Below the pieces are notes generated by a model, which saw nothing but the letters and a program-made list of their open reading frames with translations, was not told the origin of the DNA and did not search any database. A program made the translations under genes and the position numbers. Of a stretch of 64,000 nt of DNA, positions 26,504-35,434 are shown in pieces (position 1 is the stretch's first letter; the number at the start of each line of letters is the position of its first letter). Source of the DNA: Ferrimonas pelagia. Lineage in GTDB: Bacteria > Pseudomonadota > Gammaproteobacteria > Enterobacterales > Shewanellaceae. The stretch spans positions 16,877 through 80,876 of the forward strand of contig NZ_BAABJZ010000022.1 in the NCBI RefSeq assembly GCF_039543565.1, in the 5' to 3' direction.

Positions 26504-27181
26504 TTATTGAGCCGGGCTAAGCCATTGATCCGGCTGTGCCAGCATCCGCTCTAGGGCATGATAGAACTGGGTCAGATGCAGGCCATCGGCCAGACCATGA
26601 TGGGCCTGTAAGGCGACCGGCATCACAGTCTCCGCCCCTTGCACGTCGTATTTGCCCCAGGCCAGTCGCGGCACCGCATCAAAGCGATCGATCGGCATCG
26701 GATTGCTAAATTGGGTAAAGCGCAACCAAGGCAAACAGGTTAAATACAAAAAGGCATCGGTATCGTCATTGGTGGTGCCTTGATTGAACAGGGTGTCACT
26801 GCTCGCCGCTTGCTGGGTATGGCGCTTAAACGCAGCATCAAACGCCCTAAATTCCGGCTGAAACGGCGTACAGGTAAAGCGCACCTGCTCATCCTTTCCC
26901 AACATGGTCGCGCCGGCGCTCAGCACACTGTGCTCGACCACCGTGCGGCCCTCATCACGAATGCGCCACCGCATCCAAGGCAGCTGCTGGGCCACGCTGA
27001 GCATGGCATAGGCCACTGCGCGGTAGCTGCTGATCTGATGTTGTTGACAGTAGGCCAGCAACGCGGTCACCGTGACATCGGCGCACAAGGTGGTATTGGG
27101 CAGCTCCATCGCCCCATAAAACTCAAACTGCTGGCGCCGGGGAAAGGTGGCCATCTCTAACGGGGTGGTGACGTTGTGCAT
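26504..27181 (-). CDS. Chloramphenicol acetyltransferase-like acyltransferase
   Basis: 225 residues of the trimeric CAT fold. The catalytic motif HHGLADG near the C-terminus puts the general-base His at residue 195 and the structural Asp at 199, the same as the standard CAT numbering; LPWLRFTQFSNP corresponds to the conserved PWISFT region. CAT-fold proteins on chromosomes often act on other acceptors, so chloramphenicol resistance cannot be claimed. It starts after the parC terminator and has a poor ribosome binding site. Confidence 0.82.
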   Translation of the reverse strand: MHNVTTPLEMATFPRRQQFEFYGAMELPNTTLCADVTVTALLAYCQQHQISSYRAVAYAMLSVAQQLPWMRWRIRDEGRTVVEHSVLSAGATMLGKDEQVRFTCTPFQPEFRAFDAAFKRHTQQAASSDTLFNQGTTNDDTDAFLYLTCLPWLRFTQFSNPMPIDRFDAVPRLAWGKYDVQGAETVMPVALQAHHGLADGLHLTQFYHALERMLAQPDQWLSPAQ

Positions 27182-27202
27182 GTTTCACTCTGGCAAAAGA
27201 AC

Positions 27203-27225
27203 AAAACCAGACCTTCTCGGTCTGG
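27203..27225 (-). terminator. Terminator of the parE-parC operon
   Basis: On the minus strand CCAGACC-GAGAA-GGTCTGG is followed by TTTTGTTCTTTT, 25 bases after the parC stop. Confidence 0.85.
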
Positions 27226-27250
27226 CTTGGAGGGCGTTCTGTACTGTGGG

Positions 27251-29533
27251 TTAGGCTTGAGGCGCAGCCGGCTCGGCGTCGGTCTGCTCCACATCCACCT
27301 TATCGACCCGCTGCAAACCGCGTGGCAGTTTGTTGCCACGACGGCCGCGCTCACCGATGTAATGATCCAGATCGTCGCTCTTGAGCGTCAGCTTGCGCTT
27401 GCCGGCCCACAGAGTGATGCGGGCCCCCGGCTGCAGCACGATAAGATGCTTGAGGTACTCCTCGCGGGTTTTGGCCTTCTCACCGGGAATGCCGATGATC
27501 TTATTGCCCTTGCCCTTGGACAGCACCGGCAGTTGCGCCAGTGGGAACAGCAGCATGCGCCCTTCGGTGGTGATGGCCAGCAATCGCTCATTACCCTGAT
27601 CGGTGATGCGCTGGGGTGCCAACACCTCCGCGCCGATGGGCACGGTCAGCAGGGCTTTACCCGCCTTGTTGCGGCTGATCATATCCTGATACTGACAGAT
27701 GAAACCGTAGCCCGCATCGGACGCCATCAGGAACAGATCCTCATTCTGGCCCATCACCACATGCTCCAGACGGGCTCCGGCCACCAAATTAAAGCGGCCG
27801 GACAGCGGCTCACCCTGACTGCGCGCGGTGGGCAAGGAATGCGGCTCGGTGGCGTAGGCGCGGCCCGAGCTCTCCAGGAACACCACCGGCTGGTTGCTCT
27901 TACCCCGGGCGTGCGCCAAGTAGTTATCACCAGAGCGGTAGGACAGACTTTGCGGATCCACCTCATGGCCCTTGGCGCAGCGACCCCAGGCCTTATCACT
28001 CATCACCACGGTCACGGCTTCCGCCGGGGTCAGATCCTGCTCGCTCATCGCCTTGGATTCGGAGCGCTCCACCAGCGGGCTGCGACGATCATCGCCGTAG
28101 GTTTCCGCGTCCGCCAGCAGCTCTTTGCGTACCAGCGTCTTGAGGCGACGCTCGGAGCCCAAGATCAGCTCCAGCTTGTCACGCTCCTTGCTCAGTTCGT
28201 CCATTTCGCCGCGGATCTTCATCTCTTCGAGCTTGGCCAACTGACGCAGCTTGATCTCGAGGATCGCTTCTGCCTGCTTCTCGGACAGCTCGAAGCGGGC
28301 GATCAGTGCCGCCTTGGGATCGTCCTCGCTGCGGATGATCTCGATCACTTCGTCGATGTTAAGGAAGGCCACCAGCATCCCTTCGAGGATGTGCAAGCGG
28401 GACAGCACCTTGTCCAGACGGTGCTGCAGGCGACGGCGGACAGTTTCGGTCCGGAACTGCAACCATTCGGACAAGATAGTGCGCAGATCCTTCACACAGG
28501 GGCGGTTATCCAGCCCCAGCATGTTGAGGTTCACCCGGAAGCTCTTTTCCAGATCCGTGGTGGCAAACAGGTGCGCCATCAACTGCTCGGTGTCGATGCG
28601 GTTAGAGCGCGGCACGATCACCAGTCGGACCGGATTCTCGTGATCCGCCTCATCGCGCAAGTCCGCCACCATCGGCAGCTTCTTGGCCTGCATCTGCGCG
28701 GCGATCTGCTCAATCAATTTGGCGCCGGACACTTGATGTGGCAGCGCGGTAATGACGATCTCCCCATCCTGAATGCTGTAGATGGCGCGGGAGCGGATGG
28801 AGCCTTTGCCGGTGCGGTACAGCTTTTCGATGTCCGCTTTGGGGGTGATGATCTCCGCCTCGGTCGGATAATCCGGCCCCTGTACAAACTCCATCAGCTC
28901 GGCCAGTTCGGCTTTGGGGTTTTCCAGCAGGTGAGCACAGGCGTTGGCCACCTCCCGCGCATTGTGCGGCGGGATATCGGTGGCCATGCCCACGGCGATG
29001 CCGGTAATGCCGTTCAGCAAAATGTGCGGCAAGCGCGCTGGCAGGGTCTTCGGCTCTTTCAGGGTGCCATCGAAGTTGACGCCCCAATCGACCGTGCCCT
29101 GGCCTAGCTCCGACAGCAGCACCTCGGAGAAGCGGGACAGGCGGGATTCGGTGTAACGCATGGCGGCGAAGGATTTCGGATCGTCCGGCGCGCCCCAGTT
29201 GCCCTGGCCATCCACCAGTGGATAGCGATAGGTAAAAGGCTGCGCCATCAACACCATGGCTTCGTAACAGGCACTGTCACCGTGCGGATGGTATTTACCC
29301 AGCACGTCGCCCACGGTACGGGCAGACTTCTTGTACTTGGCCGTCGCATTCAGGCCCAGCTCGCTCATCGCATAGATGATGCGGCGCTGCACCGGCTTTA
29401 AGCCGTCACCGATAAAGGGCAGCGCGCGATCCATGATCACGTACATGGAATAGTTCAGATAAGCCTGTTCGGTGAACTGGCGCAGGGGTAGCTGCTCTAC
29501 CCCATCCAGACTCATGTCGGTCAGTTCGGTCAT
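27251..29533 (-). CDS. parC: DNA topoisomerase IV subunit A
   Basis: 760 residues, the normal length. Cleaves and rejoins the DNA gate to decatenate chromosomes. The quinolone-determining region reads HPHGDSACYEAM, with the wild-type Ser and Glu at the E. coli 80/84 positions; the catalytic Tyr is in AMRYTE. The C-terminal beta-pinwheel with GxxGKG-like repeats follows. Its ATG overlaps the stop of the upstream sugar dehydrogenase gene (ATGA), so the two are translationally coupled. Confidence 0.97.
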   Translation of the reverse strand: MTELTDMSLDGVEQLPLRQFTEQAYLNYSMYVIMDRALPFIGDGLKPVQRRIIYAMSELGLNATAKYKKSARTVGDVLGKYHPHGDSACYEAMVLMAQPFTYRYPLVDGQGNWGAPDDPKSFAAMRYTESRLSRFSEVLLSELGQGTVDWGVNFDGTLKEPKTLPARLPHILLNGITGIAVGMATDIPPHNAREVANACAHLLENPKAELAELMEFVQGPDYPTEAEIITPKADIEKLYRTGKGSIRSRAIYSIQDGEIVITALPHQVSGAKLIEQIAAQMQAKKLPMVADLRDEADHENPVRLVIVPRSNRIDTEQLMAHLFATTDLEKSFRVNLNMLGLDNRPCVKDLRTILSEWLQFRTETVRRRLQHRLDKVLSRLHILEGMLVAFLNIDEVIEIIRSEDDPKAALIARFELSEKQAEAILEIKLRQLAKLEEMKIRGEMDELSKERDKLELILGSERRLKTLVRKELLADAETYGDDRRSPLVERSESKAMSEQDLTPAEAVTVVMSDKAWGRCAKGHEVDPQSLSYRSGDNYLAHARGKSNQPVVFLESSGRAYATEPHSLPTARSQGEPLSGRFNLVAGARLEHVVMGQNEDLFLMASDAGYGFICQYQDMISRNKAGKALLTVPIGAEVLAPQRITDQGNERLLAITTEGRMLLFPLAQLPVLSKGKGNKIIGIPGEKAKTREEYLKHLIVLQPGARITLWAGKRKLTLKSDDLDHYIGERGRRGNKLPRGLQRVDKVDVEQTDAEPAAPQA

Positions 29534-30693
29534 GGTTCTCTCTTCTTGGTGCTACCGGTGTCATCGGTGTAGCTCAGCCGGTAGATCCGGCCGTGATAGT
29601 CATCGGAAATCAAAATACTGCCGTCCGGGTGCGGCAAAATTGCCGCCGGACGGGCCAAAGGGGTGTCGCCATCGAGCCAACCATCGATCAGCACTCGATA
29701 GCCGCTGTTGTCCAGTCCCTGCGCGCCGGTGGGATCGGTCAGCGCGGTAATGCGGTAACCCACCTTGCTGCTGCGGTTCCAGCTGCCATGCTCGGCAATG
29801 AGCAGCGCGCCCTGCCACAGCTCGGGGAACTGCTTGCCCCGATAAAAGTGCACGCCCAGCGGCGCCACATGGGCCGGCAGACGGGCGATGGGATCGATCA
29901 GCGTACCTTTAAGTTCATTGGGCAGGGCAAACTCAGGATCCGCCACGGCGCCGCCGTGCCAATAGGGATAGCCAAAGTGGCTGCCAGGCACCGTCAAACG
30001 GTTGATCTCATCCGGCGGCACGTCGTCGCCCATCATGTCGCGACCGTTGTCGGAGAAATACAGCTCGCCGCTGTCCGGGTGAAGATCGAAACCCACGGTA
30101 TTACGCACACCACGAGCCAGGATCTCACGCTCACCAGAGGCAAGGTCCAGTGCCAGGATCGTGGCGTAGGGCTCATCCGGCTCGCAGTTGTTACAGGGCG
30201 CGCCGACCGGCACGATCAATCGACCGTCCGGGGCGAACGCTAAGTACTTCCAGCCGTGATGCCGATCCTGCGGCAGCCGATCATAGACCGACTGTGGCTC
30301 AGGCTGAACCTCGGGATGATCACGCAGATGGGTCTCCACCGCCGGGAAAGCGAGGATCTGACTGACCGCGCCGACGTACAAGGTGCCGTCTTGAAACGCC
30401 AGACCGGAGGGCAAGGTGAGATCACTGGCCAGCACGGTCACCCTGTCCGGATGGCCGTCGTTATTGCTGTCCAGTACCGCATGCACCTTGCCTTCACGGC
30501 GAGAGCCGACAAACAGGGTGCCCTGATCGCCCCAGGCCATCTGCCGGGCATTGGGCACCTCGTCGATATACAGCTCCAGCAGGAAGCCGGGGGGCAGCTG
30601 GGCCTGCTCAACCGCCGGCACGGCCGCCATCAGCGGCAGCGCCAGTGAAGCGGCGAACCCCGCCAGAGCCGATGCAAAGATCCCTCTTCTCAT
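29530..30693 (-). CDS. Periplasmic PQQ-type sugar (sorbosone/glucose) dehydrogenase
   Basis: About 387 residues with a signal peptide (RRGIFASALAGF...LMAA) and the six-bladed propeller of soluble PQQ glucose/sorbosone dehydrogenases: GSRREGKV, RHHGWKYLAF, GVRNTVGFD, FSDNGRDMMGDDVPPDE, HFGYPYW, EHGSWNRS. The catalytic-type His (DRHHGW) and Arg/Asn near GVRN are kept. ATG 30693, 13 bases after parE, is preferred to ATG 30729, which would overlap parE. The gene sits between parE and parC and overlaps parC by four bases. Substrate unknown. Confidence 0.85.
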   Translation of the reverse strand: MRRGIFASALAGFAASLALPLMAAVPAVEQAQLPPGFLLELYIDEVPNARQMAWGDQGTLFVGSRREGKVHAVLDSNNDGHPDRVTVLASDLTLPSGLAFQDGTLYVGAVSQILAFPAVETHLRDHPEVQPEPQSVYDRLPQDRHHGWKYLAFAPDGRLIVPVGAPCNNCEPDEPYATILALDLASGEREILARGVRNTVGFDLHPDSGELYFSDNGRDMMGDDVPPDEINRLTVPGSHFGYPYWHGGAVADPEFALPNELKGTLIDPIARLPAHVAPLGVHFYRGKQFPELWQGALLIAEHGSWNRSSKVGYRITALTDPTGAQGLDNSGYRVLIDGWLDGDTPLARPAAILPHPDGSILISDDYHGRIYRLSYTDDTGSTKKREP

Positions 30694-30706
30694 CCCGTCG
30701 CTATCC

Positions 30707-32596
30707 TTAATCCAGCTGGGCCAGATCACCCTTACTTTCCAGCCACTGCTTGCGATCGCCGGAGCGCTTCTTGGCCAGCAGCATATCCATTAATGCCATG
30801 GTGGCTTCCGCATCGTCCACGGTCAGCTGCACCAGCCGGCGGGTGTTGGGATCCATGGTGGTCTCGCGCAACTGGCCCGGGTTCATCTCACCCAGTCCCT
30901 TAAATCGGGTGACCTGGATCTTACCGCGCTTCTTCTCCGCCGCAAGGCGATCCAGAATGCCGTCGCGCTCATCCTCATCCAGGGCGTAATACACCTCCTT
31001 GCCCAGATCGATCCGGAACAAAGGCGGCATCGCCACATAGACGTGGCCCGCATTGACCATGGAGCGGTAATGCTGCATGAACAGCGCACACAGCAGTGTC
31101 GCGATGTGCAGTCCATCGGAGTCCGCATCGGCAAGGATACAAATTTTGCCGTAGCGCAGACCGGAGAGATCGTCCGAGTCCGGATCACAGCCGATCGCCA
31201 CCGAGATATCATGCACCTCCTGCGAGGCCAACACCTGACCCGCGTCGACCTCCCAAGTGTTTAGAATTTTCCCGCGCAGCGGCAGGATCGCCTGGAACTC
31301 GCGATCCCGCGCCTGTTTGGCGCTGCCCCCTGCCGAGTCCCCCTCCACCAGGAACAGCTCGCCCTTGCTCGCGTCTTGACCGGAACAATCGGTCAGCTTG
31401 CCCGGCAGAGCGGGGCCGGAAGTGACCCGCTTACGCGCGACCTTCTTGGCCTTGCGCAAGCGGCTCTGGGCGTTGTTGATGCACAGCTCCGCCAGCAGTT
31501 CGGCGTTGTCGGTGTGCTCATTGAGCCACAGGCTGAATGCGTCGCGCACCACGCCGGAAACAAACGCCGAGGCCTGACGGGAGGACAAACGCTCCTTGGT
31601 CTGGCCGGCAAACTGCGGATCCTGCATCTTGGTCGACAAGACGTAGGCGGCCTTGTCCCAGATATCTTCCGGGCTCAGTTTGACGCCGCGGGGCAGCAGA
31701 TTACGGAACTCACAGAACTCACGCATCGCCTCCAGCAAACCCTGACGGAAGCCGTTGACGTGGGTGCCGCCCTGCGCGGTTGGGATCAGGTTAACGTAGC
31801 TTTCGGTGATGCTGTCACCGCCTTCCGGCAGCCACAGCACCGCCCAATCCGCCGCTTCCAGATTGCCGGAGAAACTGCCAACAAACGGTGTTTCCGGCAG
31901 CTTGGGCCACTCCTTGACCGCGTCCATCAGGTAATCCTTCAGGCCCGCTTCGTAGTGCCACTCGTGGCTCTCGCCTTTGACCTTATCGTCAAAACGAATG
32001 CGCAAGCCCGGGCACAGCACAGCTTTGGCGCGCAGGCTGTGCGCCAGGCGGGTGGCTGAAAAGTTACCGGAATCAAAATAGCTGGCGTCCGGCCAGAAAT
32101 GCACGCTGGTGCCGGTATTGCGCCGACCAACGGTGCCGGTCACCGTCAACGCTTCGACCCGGGCGCCATGCTCGAAGGCGATCTCATACACCTGCGCATC
32201 GCGGCGCACCTTGACGTTAACCCGCTTGGACAGCGCGTTGACCACGGAGATCCCCACGCCGTGCAGGCCGCCGGAGAACTCGTAGTTCTTATTGGAGAAC
32301 TTACCGCCGGCGTGCAGTCGGGTCAGGATCAGCTCCACCCCCGGCACGCCCTCCTCCGGGTGGATATCCACCGGCATACCACGACCGTTATCGATCACTT
32401 CCAGCGACTGGTCGGCGTGCAGGATCACCTGGATCTCGCTGGCGTGGCCCGCCATCGCTTCATCAACACTGTTGTCGATGACCTCCATGCCCATATGATT
32501 GGGCCGGGTTGTATCTGTGTACATACCCGGGCGTTTCTGCACCGGCTCCAGTCCGCTGAGAACCTCAATCGCATCTGAGTTGTATTGATTGCTCAT
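30707..32596 (-). CDS. parE: DNA topoisomerase IV subunit B
   Basis: ATPase subunit of topoisomerase IV. GHKL motifs EVIDNSVDEA, DNGRGMPVD and GGLHGVGISVVNALS; Toprim motif VEGDSAGG with RDREFQAILPLRGK and the DADSDG metal site. 629 residues from ATG 32596 (MSNQYNSDAIEVL, aligned with the E. coli start); an in-frame ATG lies 12 bases upstream. Part of the nudF-to-parC operon. Confidence 0.96.
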   Translation of the reverse strand: MSNQYNSDAIEVLSGLEPVQKRPGMYTDTTRPNHMGMEVIDNSVDEAMAGHASEIQVILHADQSLEVIDNGRGMPVDIHPEEGVPGVELILTRLHAGGKFSNKNYEFSGGLHGVGISVVNALSKRVNVKVRRDAQVYEIAFEHGARVEALTVTGTVGRRNTGTSVHFWPDASYFDSGNFSATRLAHSLRAKAVLCPGLRIRFDDKVKGESHEWHYEAGLKDYLMDAVKEWPKLPETPFVGSFSGNLEAADWAVLWLPEGGDSITESYVNLIPTAQGGTHVNGFRQGLLEAMREFCEFRNLLPRGVKLSPEDIWDKAAYVLSTKMQDPQFAGQTKERLSSRQASAFVSGVVRDAFSLWLNEHTDNAELLAELCINNAQSRLRKAKKVARKRVTSGPALPGKLTDCSGQDASKGELFLVEGDSAGGSAKQARDREFQAILPLRGKILNTWEVDAGQVLASQEVHDISVAIGCDPDSDDLSGLRYGKICILADADSDGLHIATLLCALFMQHYRSMVNAGHVYVAMPPLFRIDLGKEVYYALDEDERDGILDRLAAEKKRGKIQVTRFKGLGEMNPGQLRETTMDPNTRRLVQLTVDDAEATMALMDMLLAKKRSGDRKQWLESKGDLAQLD

Positions 32597-32649
32597 CAAC
32601 TGTTCCATTTTTGGTGATCCGCCATCTTAGTCATGGCGGGGGTAAAGGT

Positions 32650-33270
32650 TCAACTGGTGCAGGGCTGAGCAACCGGCTCTAAGCCCAAAAACACCATGGC
32701 CGCGGGGATCTGCTGATCAAAGCCGACAAAGCTGTGATCGCCCCCAGGCTCAAGATACATCTCGCAACATTGATACTTGGCAACCGCCTGACGGTAATCC
32801 AGCACCTCATCGCCGCTTTGCAGCAGCACCCGATACGCCTCCGGGCGACGGATCAGCGGCGTATCTAAAGCCATTAGCTCGTCCATATGCTCAGGCTCAA
32901 CTCGATAGGCTTCCCCGGTGTAGGGGTTGATCTGATCACCGAGCAGCTCCGTCAGCAACTCATAGGGCCGCACCGCCGGATTGATCAGCACCGCACGGAT
33001 ATCACCATCCGGGTAGGCCTCACTCAGCTGCTCCACCAGATAGCTGGCCATGTAGCCGCCCAGCGAGCTGCCCATCAATCGCAAAGGCTCACCCCGGGCT
33101 AAGGCCTGCTCGGCCATGGGCCAGATCTGCGCCATGGCCGCCGCAGGCGCGGTGGCCAGTTGCGGAATAGACACCACTTCAGCGGGGTAATGGCCAGCGA
33201 GATACTGCGCAACTTGTTGCGCCTTGGTGGAGCTAGGGGCACTGTTAAAACCGTGCAGATAGAGCAGCAT
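32650..33270 (-). CDS. yqiA: YqiA-type alpha/beta-hydrolase (esterase)
   Basis: 206-residue small hydrolase. Opening YLHGFNSAP, nucleophile elbow GSSLGGY (Ser near 69), acid in SGDEVLDY and the catalytic His in GGDHSF form a complete triad. E. coli YqiA has esterase activity on short acyl esters; the natural substrate is unknown. Its position between cpdA and parE matches E. coli. Confidence 0.9.
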   Translation of the reverse strand: MLLYLHGFNSAPSSTKAQQVAQYLAGHYPAEVVSIPQLATAPAAAMAQIWPMAEQALARGEPLRLMGSSLGGYMASYLVEQLSEAYPDGDIRAVLINPAVRPYELLTELLGDQINPYTGEAYRVEPEHMDELMALDTPLIRRPEAYRVLLQSGDEVLDYRQAVAKYQCCEMYLEPGGDHSFVGFDQQIPAAMVFLGLEPVAQPCTS

Positions 33271-33315
33271 GGGGAGCGTTCCTGTTCAGGCTCGATCGAA
33301 AACGCCTGCGGCTCG

Positions 33316-34143
33316 CTAATATCCGGAGGCACTGGGATCGGGAACAAACTGTCCCCCGATCAAGCGTTTGACTTGAGTTTCGATGCTACCATCCGGGCAT
33401 AAACGCAGTAAACGATAGCCCGGCTGGCGTGGGTCCAGCACAAAACCGGCACTGCGCGGTAAAAACTGAATGCTGGTGGAAGGCACCGCCATCAAACGAA
33501 TATGGTGGCTGAATTGATCCATCTCCTGATGGACGTGACCAAACACTACCCCTTTCACATTGGGGTAGCGCGCCAACAGCGCGAGAAACTCGGCACCGTT
33601 ATCCAGGCTGTGTTGATCCAGCCAGGCACATCCCGTGGGCACCGGATGATGGTGTAACGCGATCAAGGTTGGTGTGGCTTGATCCTCGGCCAAAACCTGC
33701 TGCAACCAGCGTAGCTCCTCGAGCATGACATGGCCCGCCGGCAGTCCAGTCACGGCCGAGTTGAGCATCAATACCTGCCAAGCGCCGATTTGCACCCGAC
33801 GTTGTACATGCACATGAGTCGGCGCTAACGCAGCGTGCATCAACTCAGCCTGATCGTGATTGCCTGGCAAGGAAAACACCGGCTTGGCCAGGGGCTCAAC
33901 CAACTCAGCAAATCGCTGATAGGACTCCACGCTGTGATCCTGGCTCAGATCGCCGGTGGCCAGCACCGCGTCCACGCCCGCTTCGCCCCGCATCTGCTCC
34001 ACCACCGCCCGTAGGCTGTTGTATGGATTGATCCCCAAAAACACGTTATCGCGCTCCGCAAACAGATGCGGATCGCTCAACTGGGCCAGGACAACGCTAC
34101 CGTCATCAGCCTGGGGGATCAGTGTGTCCAATGCGTTACTCAA
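33316..34143 (-). CDS. cpdA: 3',5'-cyclic-AMP phosphodiesterase CpdA
   Basis: Calcineurin-like phosphodiesterase that hydrolyses cAMP: metal-binding motifs LSDPHLF, ATGDLSQD, LPGNHD, ALHHHP and FGHVHQ. The frame is open further upstream, but TTG 34143 lies two bases after the yqiB stop, has GGAG upstream and gives 275 residues, the length of E. coli CpdA. It can tune the cAMP-CRP signal that the CRP site before assT2 would read. Confidence 0.92.
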   Translation of the reverse strand: MSNALDTLIPQADDGSVVLAQLSDPHLFAERDNVFLGINPYNSLRAVVEQMRGEAGVDAVLATGDLSQDHSVESYQRFAELVEPLAKPVFSLPGNHDQAELMHAALAPTHVHVQRRVQIGAWQVLMLNSAVTGLPAGHVMLEELRWLQQVLAEDQATPTLIALHHHPVPTGCAWLDQHSLDNGAEFLALLARYPNVKGVVFGHVHQEMDQFSHHIRLMAVPSTSIQFLPRSAGFVLDPRQPGYRLLRLCPDGSIETQVKRLIGGQFVPDPSASGY

Positions 34144-34145
34144 AA

Positions 34146-34604
34146 TCAGCGACTCTCCTCGCGCGCGCTTATCAGCTGCCACTCACGGTGGGCAAATTGC
34201 TCCAATAATTCAGCAAGGAATAGATTAACCTGAAATTTTTCGTCACGCTGCTGCATCCTCGCATTTGGGTAAGGATAGGCGGGAAGCAAACGTAAAAAAT
34301 GTTGACCAGTTAACACTTCTGCCATTAGGGCATCGTGATAGAGCCGGATCTCGATCCGTGCCGGTGCCACCAAAGGCAGCGGCGGCGCCAATCGCTCGAC
34401 CGTCACCACTTCGGTGTAGCGGGTCTGCTCATTCACCGTCAGCTGCAGGATCAGCGCCTGCTGTGCATGCTGCCAGCGGTACTGCGCCACTTCGCCATTG
34501 ACCCGCCGCGCCCGTGCCAACAATCGGCTCAAGTTACGATAATTACGGCTGTATAAGCGCAGCAAGCGATCCAGACTTGGGGCATAGCGTCGCGACGCCA
34601 TCAT
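34146..34604 (-). CDS. yqiB: YqiB family protein (DUF1249)
   Basis: 152 residues, conserved protein of unknown biochemical function found between nudF and cpdA in enterobacteria and relatives. The start ATG 34604 overlaps the nudF stop (ATGA). The segment QHFLRLLPAYPYPNARMQQRDEK carries the family's conserved PYPN motif. Soluble, no signal peptide. Confidence 0.88.
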   Translation of the reverse strand: MMASRRYAPSLDRLLRLYSRNYRNLSRLLARARRVNGEVAQYRWQHAQQALILQLTVNEQTRYTEVVTVERLAPPLPLVAPARIEIRLYHDALMAEVLTGQHFLRLLPAYPYPNARMQQRDEKFQVNLFLAELLEQFAHREWQLISAREESR

Positions 34605-35224
34605 GAGCCCGCCTCTGCCCCCCAACGACGGGCATGATTGAGAGCCAACCACTGCAAGCCCAACATGGTGCTGGCGTTGTCGATCACCCCCTGCTCTATC
34701 CACGCCAGTGCCTGCTCACGGGGCACCAAGTGCCGGCGGATATCCTCCTGCTCATGGGCCAAGCCAAACAACGCCTCACCCGCTTTCGCCTCCACTTCCG
34801 CCAGGAACAGATAGAGCCGCTCCGTACTTCCTCCGGGGCTCGATAGATAGCTGTAGATCGGTGTCAATGAGTGCGCTACCAGTCCCGCCTCCTCCATCAA
34901 CTCCCGCCGAGCCACCTGTTCAGGCTCCTCCCCCAGCTCGATGATCCCGGCCACCAGTTCCAGCAGCCAAGGATTGTCCGAAGTGCGCATCGCCGGAACT
35001 CGAAACTGTTCGGTCAACACCACCAGATCGCGCTGAGGATCGTACGCCAAGACCACCACCGCATCGCCCCGCTCAAACACCTCACGGCTGATCAGCTCCG
35101 TTTCGCCGCCGGCAAACAATGGATGGCGAAAACGGATCTCCTCCATCCGAAAAAAGCCTTCAAATAGAGGCGCTATCGACTCAATCTGGACCATCTCTTT
35201 CGTGAATCGCTGTGGCGCTCGCAT
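34601..35224 (-). CDS. nudF: ADP-ribose pyrophosphatase
   Basis: Nudix hydrolase of 207 residues that splits ADP-ribose to AMP and ribose 5-phosphate. The full Nudix box GX5EX7REUXEEXGU is present near residues 92-114 (REL-MEEAGL). First gene of the long minus-strand operon nudF-yqiB-cpdA-yqiA-parE-dehydrogenase-parC, divergent from tolC as in E. coli. Confidence 0.94.
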   Translation of the reverse strand: MRAPQRFTKEMVQIESIAPLFEGFFRMEEIRFRHPLFAGGETELISREVFERGDAVVVLAYDPQRDLVVLTEQFRVPAMRTSDNPWLLELVAGIIELGEEPEQVARRELMEEAGLVAHSLTPIYSYLSSPGGSTERLYLFLAEVEAKAGEALFGLAHEQEDIRRHLVPREQALAWIEQGVIDNASTMLGLQWLALNHARRWGAEAGS

Positions 35225-35434
35225 TCATCCCTTCCTTATACAATTACTTACAGCTTAGGTTCAGCGTACTCTGTTACACTTAGCCGCTAAATTAGCATTG
35301 ACTTGATCGGTCGACATTCAGTTAACTATTGCTGTCAAAGTTTCGGTCGTCTAGGGGATTGTGTGGGGATCCACCCCTCACTCGAGACAACCCGGCCCCT
35401 TGGGTTGGTATCAGTAACAAATTAAGGATTGGTA

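Noticed and set aside
26504..27181. Chloramphenicol resistance gene
   Set aside because: The fold and catalytic residues are CAT-like, but chromosomal members often act on other acceptors; resistance cannot be claimed from sequence.
27176..29107. 643-residue plus-strand frame
   Set aside because: Exact antisense of parC; low-complexity His/Gln/Leu-rich composition typical of shadow frames.
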